NCBI GenBank assembly: GCA_046727435.1
Contig: JBKPCR010000447.1
Span: 1 to 26,245 of the forward strand
Length of the DNA: 26,245 nt
Source of the DNA: CAVPRW01 sp046727435 [NCBI: bacterium]
Lineage (GTDB): Bacteria > Tectomicrobia > Entotheonellia > J063
Reading direction: 5' to 3'
Under the pieces are notes generated by a model, which searched no databases, had not been told where the DNA came from, and worked only from the letters and a program-made list of their open reading frames with translations. Positions 23,737 through 26,245 of this stretch are shown here, in pieces. Both the position numbers and the translations under genes were made by a program. Each line of letters begins with the position of its first letter. The stretch's first letter is position 1.

Positions 23737-23910
23737 ATGCCCGAGTTCATCGTCGCCATTGACCATATTACCTACTATGCCGTCCAAGCCGAGGATGAAG
23801 TCACGGCCATTGATCTCGTCCTGGAGGGTGAGGGGGAAGAAATTTCCTCCGAGACGCGCGATGCCTATATTAGCGAGAATGAGAGCAGCGACCCGCGACC
23901 ACACGCGTGA
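23737..23910 (+). CDS. Small acidic protein behind a sigma54 promoter (hypothetical)
   Basis: 57-aa protein; the start ATG 23737 is set by AGGAGGG upstream. It is strongly acidic (EDEVTAIDLVLEGEGEEISS) with a beta-alpha start (MPEFIVAIDHITYYAVQA) that resembles one unit of a small beta-alpha-beta fold; no membrane segment or Cys is present. I recognise no named family. Its dedicated sigma54 promoter implies expression under activator-dependent control, such as nitrogen limitation or stress (family knowledge of sigma54, not shown here). Confidence 0.6.
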   Translation: MPEFIVAIDHITYYAVQAEDEVTAIDLVLEGEGEEISSETRDAYISENESSDPRPHA

Positions 23911-24222
23911 CCCCAGGGGCGGACCGTGCGCGGGCTCAGGCGATGTGTATGGCGACGCCACGGGTGTCTGTCTACACAGACGCTCATGATGAGAACCCAT
24001 GAATAAAAGCCGTAGAAGACGGGGGCATTGGGCGCGGCAGGTGGGTGGCGCTGGGAAAGCCTTTGTGCGTGCTGCCTCCTGCGTGTGAGCTTTTCCCTGC
24101 CGACAAACCGTCCGCTCGGTCTGAGCGCCAGCCCCTCCTTTCCGCTCAAGTGCCAACTATCTACCGGTTATTCTTCCACTACTTCAACTATCTATGACCG
24201 CCTATAGAGCTCTCCGTATAGA
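23911..24222. other. Intergenic region with a small hairpin
   Basis: No convincing gene. GTCTGT and ACAGAC with a CTAC loop (23966-23981) form a short hairpin about 55 bp after the 57-aa gene, without a T-run. A 29-codon frame from ATG 24000 is Arg-rich and lacks a ribosome site. Confidence 0.4.
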
Positions 24223-24256
24223 TCAAGCTTCTCTTTCCCAAGTTATCCAGAAACCT

Positions 24257-24283
24257 AAAAGCCCCGGTATGTCCGGGGCTTTT
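24257..24283. terminator. Bidirectional intrinsic terminator
   Basis: AAAAGCCCCGG (24257-24267), loop TATGT, CCGGGGCTTTT (24273-24283): a perfect 11-bp stem with an A-run on one side and a T-run on the other. Confidence 0.85.
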
Positions 24284-24735
24284 CTTCCCTTCACCCGTTC
24301 CTCATTCCCGACGCTGTAACACTCCGCATTTGCTCCGCCCGCCCCTGCAAAAAGCCGTGCCCGGATGGACATGGCGGGGAGAACTGAGAGGCCTGCAACC
24401 GGTGCGCGATGGTCGCGCCGCAGCGGTTTTGATGGTAGCCGGTTGTCAGTACGGCTTGGCTCGTGCGCTTTGCGCAGCGCCAGGAGATCGATGAACACGG
24501 CCACGATGGCGATGAAGAAGACGATCACGGCGGTCATGGTGGTGGAGGTTCATGGGTCGGTTGAGACGCGTCGGGGGAAGGGAGCCATTCGGAAACAGGA
24601 TTGCCTCGCGACAGTCTCTCGCTGTAATCTATTTTAATAAAAACTATCTATATTAATACCTATGATGCTCTACTCCCCCACGGAGCAGGGCCGCAGGGTA
24701 TCCATGACATCTGCGCGATCACAGGAACAAAACCG
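24284..24735. other. Region without a convincing gene
   Basis: A minus-strand frame from 24537 begins with a clean hydrophobic helix (MTAVIVFFIAIVAVFIDLLA) and could encode a tiny membrane protein. It has no ribosome site, and its stop at 24223 lies beyond the terminator at 24257-24283, so I do not call it. An AT-rich stretch at 24630-24660 could hold a promoter for the zinc-ribbon gene. Confidence 0.35.
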
Positions 24736-24942
24736 ATGCGTCAGACATCTGCCACACGTCTGTCCTATGCCGGTCCCACCACCTGCCGGCGCTGTGATCA
24801 AACGTTCTGGAGCTGGGATCGGCGGCACAATCGCCTCTGCCAGCGCTGCCGAAACGTGCTTAATACACAGCCCTCAGATGAAACCAGCTATCGGGCCCCG
24901 ACCCGCCGGCGCCTGACATCAGACGACTCAGCGGCAGGGTAA
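24736..24942 (+). CDS. Small zinc-ribbon-like protein
   Basis: 68-aa ORF with AGGAAC upstream of ATG 24736. Two Cys pairs, CRRC (17-20) and CQRC (35-38), are spaced 14 residues apart around FWSWDRRHNRL, the pattern of a small zinc-knuckle protein seen in many accessory regions. The tail is basic and disordered. A nucleic-acid or protein-binding role is likely; nothing more specific can be said. A hairpin terminator follows at 25027. Confidence 0.65.
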   Translation: MRQTSATRLSYAGPTTCRRCDQTFWSWDRRHNRLCQRCRNVLNTQPSDETSYRAPTRRRLTSDDSAAG

Positions 24943-25026
24943 GAGGCGGCGCTCGCCCATGTGACGGACACGAACGCCCCAACAAGGATACGCCGCGGAC
25001 ATCCCTCATGCCCCACCACGCAAAGA

Positions 25027-25059
25027 CCCCAAGCAGAGACGTGCCTGGGGCTCTCCATT
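25027..25059 (+). terminator. Intrinsic terminator
   Basis: CCCCA (25027-25031) pairs with TGGGG (25046-25050), with an inner GCA/TGC extension, followed by CTCTCCATTTTT. Confidence 0.55.
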
Positions 25060-25072
25060 TTTCTTCTCTGCA

Positions 25073-25123
25073 CCAGTTCCCCCTCCCCTATCGCTTAAAC
25101 GACTGAATCTGCTAATAGCTCTG
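25073..25123 (+). repeat. Diverged direct repeat, copy A
   Basis: 51 bp starting CCAGTT and containing CTTAAACGACTGAATCTGC, about 75% identical with no gaps to 26020-26070. Each copy follows a T-rich stretch. The two copies lie about 0.95 kb apart in the same orientation and bracket the selenoprotein gene. Confidence 0.6.
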
Positions 25124-25251
25124 GGTACCTGCCTGATCCTGGCATCCGCACTTCCATGGCGATCCCGTCCATGAGCAGATGTATCTCAACGTAGAAGTTA
25201 GGTACAACATCTGGTACCTTCTAAGATACGCTCTCAGGAGACGATGATTGC

Positions 25252-25279
25252 TTGACATCAACGCCGAAAAGCGTAGACT
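25252..25279 (+). promoter_or_regulatory. Sigma70 promoter of the selenoprotein gene
   Basis: TTGACA (25252-25257), 16 bp, TAGACT (25274-25279), giving a leader of about 60 nt before ATG 25348. Nothing else is recognised in the 25124-25251 gap. Confidence 0.6.
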
Positions 25280-25347
25280 GCGGTTTTGTTGGACACCATT
25301 GCTTCGAGTGTCTGTCAGGTCGTAACTTGGACGTCAGGAGGGTGGCC

Positions 25348-25635
25348 ATGGCTACTAATGGCGAGTGGAAAGTGCTCGTGGATATCCTGTACTGCGTGGC
25401 GTGACAGTTCCACGCGACCGCCACGTGGTTGGCGAACGAATTCTTTCGAAGCTTTGGGCCAGACGTGGGGATTTCTCTCACCCCTGGCGCGAATGGCCGA
25501 CTCGAAATTTACCTGGATGGCGAGAAGATTTTTGACCGTAAGGAGGAGGCAGGGAAGTACCCCGACCTGGCCAGAGTCCGGGAACTGAAGCAGGTGATCA
25601 AAGCCCGGTTGGACTCGATGGTCGCCGCTGACTAA
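25348..25635 (+). CDS. SelW/Rdx-family selenoprotein with in-frame TGA (Sec19)
   Basis: A 96-codon gene from ATG 25348, with AGGAGG 6 nt upstream, that is open to the TAA/TGA region at 25635 except for one TGA at 25402-25404. Read as selenocysteine it gives LVDILYCVAU then QFHATATWLANEFFRSF, i.e. Cys16-x-x-Sec19 at the end of the first beta strand, the hallmark of Rdx (SelW/SelT/SelH) thioredoxin-like proteins. The region after the TGA continues the family pattern in the same frame: RLEIYLDGEKIFDRKEEAG, KYPDLARVRELKQVI. Its 95 residues are the usual SelW length. A SECIS-like hairpin lies just after the TGA, and promoter, ribosome site and family match all agree. A caller that treats TGA as stop would start at TTG 25429 and lose the redox motif. 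Likely role: selenol redox protein. Confidence 0.88.
25419..25434 (+). promoter_or_regulatory. Candidate bacterial SECIS hairpin
   Basis: CGCCA (25419-25423), loop CGTGGT, TGGCG (25430-25434). The stem begins 14 nt after the TGA and the G-containing loop lies 20-25 nt after it, within the 16-37 nt window described for bacterial SECIS loops. GTTC (25407-25410) and GAAC (25434-25437) could extend the stem. Confidence 0.5.
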
Positions 25636-26019
25636 TCGCGGACCAGATCACCTCCCCACGTGCACCTTGAGCTCTTCCAGTCGTTCCAGGAGGGGCTGAA
25701 GGCGTGTGCACGTCCCGCGTACCAGCCTCGGGTCGGCGCCCATCAAAAAATTGGGGTCAGACCGCGAGCGGCGCATCTTCCCGCTGCAGCTCCTGGGACC
25801 ACCGCGGGAACACCGGCCCGAGAGTAGTCGCCGCTCGTCCCCTCCGCACACACAAACGCGCAGCCGAGGGGCTGCGCGCCGTAATGGTCTTTTCTCCGAA
25901 GACCATCACCATGAAGCACGATTCTATTCTAGCGCGTACAGAGGAAGCGTCCCGCAGTGGATATGCACAGACACCACAAGGGCAACGCTTACCGATCAGC
26001 AGCCGAGGCCTTTTCTTAG
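25636..26019. other. Intergenic region after the selenoprotein
   Basis: No gene is convincing. A minus-strand frame of 42 codons from ATG 25776 ends at 25648 and reads like helix (TCTRLQPLLERLEELKVHVG), but AGGAG is too far upstream. AAAAATTGGGGTCAGACC (25745-25762) resembles one half of a palindromic repeat common near REP-associated transposases. Two consecutive hairpins lie at 25857-25906. Confidence 0.4.
25857..25906. repeat. Two consecutive perfect hairpins
   Basis: CGCGCAGCC/GGCTGCGCG with a GAGG loop (25857-25878), then ATGGTCTT/AAGACCAT with a 7-nt loop (25884-25906). Neither is followed by a T-run; they could be a structured RNA or protein-binding sites. Confidence 0.5.
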
Positions 26020-26070
26020 CCAGTTTCCCCTTGCCTACCTCTTAAATGACTGTATCTGCCAGTACGACTG
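26020..26070 (+). repeat. Diverged direct repeat, copy B
   Basis: 51 bp starting CCAGTT and containing CTTAAATGACTGTATCTGC; the partner of 25073-25123, with about a dozen substitutions and no gaps. Confidence 0.6.
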
Positions 26071-26107
26071 ACGGCACCCCGCATCCCTGTACCCGCGCCA
26101 GCGGACG

Positions 26108-26245
26108 TCAGCGCTTCACCAGGAGCTTATTCGCATCCACGCGCTTCACTCCCTCCATACCCTGCGCCAGCTGAATGGCCCGCTGCCGCTCGGCCTCGTT
26201 CTCTACCACCCCACTCAGGTTGACCACGCCATCATCCGTCTCGAC
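26108..26245 (-). CDS. BON-domain protein, C-terminal end (partial)
   Basis: The last 45 codons of a minus-strand gene, entering from the right edge and stopping at TGA 26110-26108. VETDDGVVNLSGVVENEAE, RQRAIQLAQGMEGVKRVD and NKLLVKR match the BON domain (OsmY type), including the DGVVxLSG strand-turn-strand and the GVxxV pair. BON proteins are usually periplasmic or membrane-associated and are induced by osmotic or envelope stress; the signal peptide would be off the edge. Confidence 0.85.
   Translation of the reverse strand, partial: VETDDGVVNLSGVVENEAERQRAIQLAQGMEGVKRVDANKLLVKR

Noticed and set aside
24223-24537. 104-codon minus-strand ORF with a hydrophobic N-terminus
   Set aside because: No ribosome site, and a strong terminator lies inside its coding sequence.
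25648-25851. 67-codon minus-strand ORF after the selenoprotein
   Set aside because: The start lacks a properly spaced ribosome site and no family pattern is seen.

Overview
The window is a GC-rich stretch of bacterial chromosome from an uncultured-type lineage. The tandem cyclase/ATPase/TPR giants, a loose catabolic cluster (enolase superfamily, carboxymuconolactone decarboxylase fold, Gfo/Idh, haloacid dehalogenase, amidohydrolase) and many decayed mobile genes recall Tectomicrobia/Entotheonella-like or Rokubacteria-like genomes. That placement is inference from gene style only; no rRNA or tRNA is present.

Layout. (1) 1-7256, minus strand: three paralogous class III nucleotide cyclase + AAA ATPase + TPR proteins in series. 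The first is intact, the second is TGATG-coupled to it but carries a frameshift in its linker, and the third runs off the left edge. (2) 7491-15131: a putative metal-dependent membrane hydrolase and a mandelate racemase-like enzyme (minus), divergent from an EamA transporter and a CMD-fold protein (plus). A clear sigma70 promoter at 11382-11410 then precedes a tightly packed plus-strand operon: Gfo/Idh oxidoreductase, type II haloacid dehalogenase, Smr protein, amidohydrolase, and a 47-aa DUF3096 membrane protein. (3) 15157-19885: a Nudix hydrolase, a DUF433 antitoxin whose toxin partner survives only as its first codons, an unrecognised protein made of two copies of one domain, a perfect 56-bp palindrome beside a 141-bp ISL3-type mini-element with an 8-bp target duplication, an isochorismatase-fold protein lacking its cysteine, a short-chain dehydrogenase pseudogene and a second CMD-fold protein. 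(4) 19886-21429: a graveyard of transposase and integrase fragments. (5) 21430-26245: a UspA protein, then short genes and short candidate transcripts, many with their own promoter or intrinsic terminator, including two candidate small RNAs and a 57-aa protein behind a textbook sigma54 promoter. It also holds a 95-codon SelW/Rdx-family selenoprotein with an in-frame TGA (CxxU), and a partial BON-domain protein at the right edge.

The most consequential observation is the selenoprotein at 25348-25635. Ordinary ORF calling would start it after the TGA and lose the catalytic CxxU motif. The next most useful are the MITE/palindrome pair, the sigma54-driven small gene, the duplicated-domain protein, and a run of enzymes in which one canonical catalytic residue is replaced.
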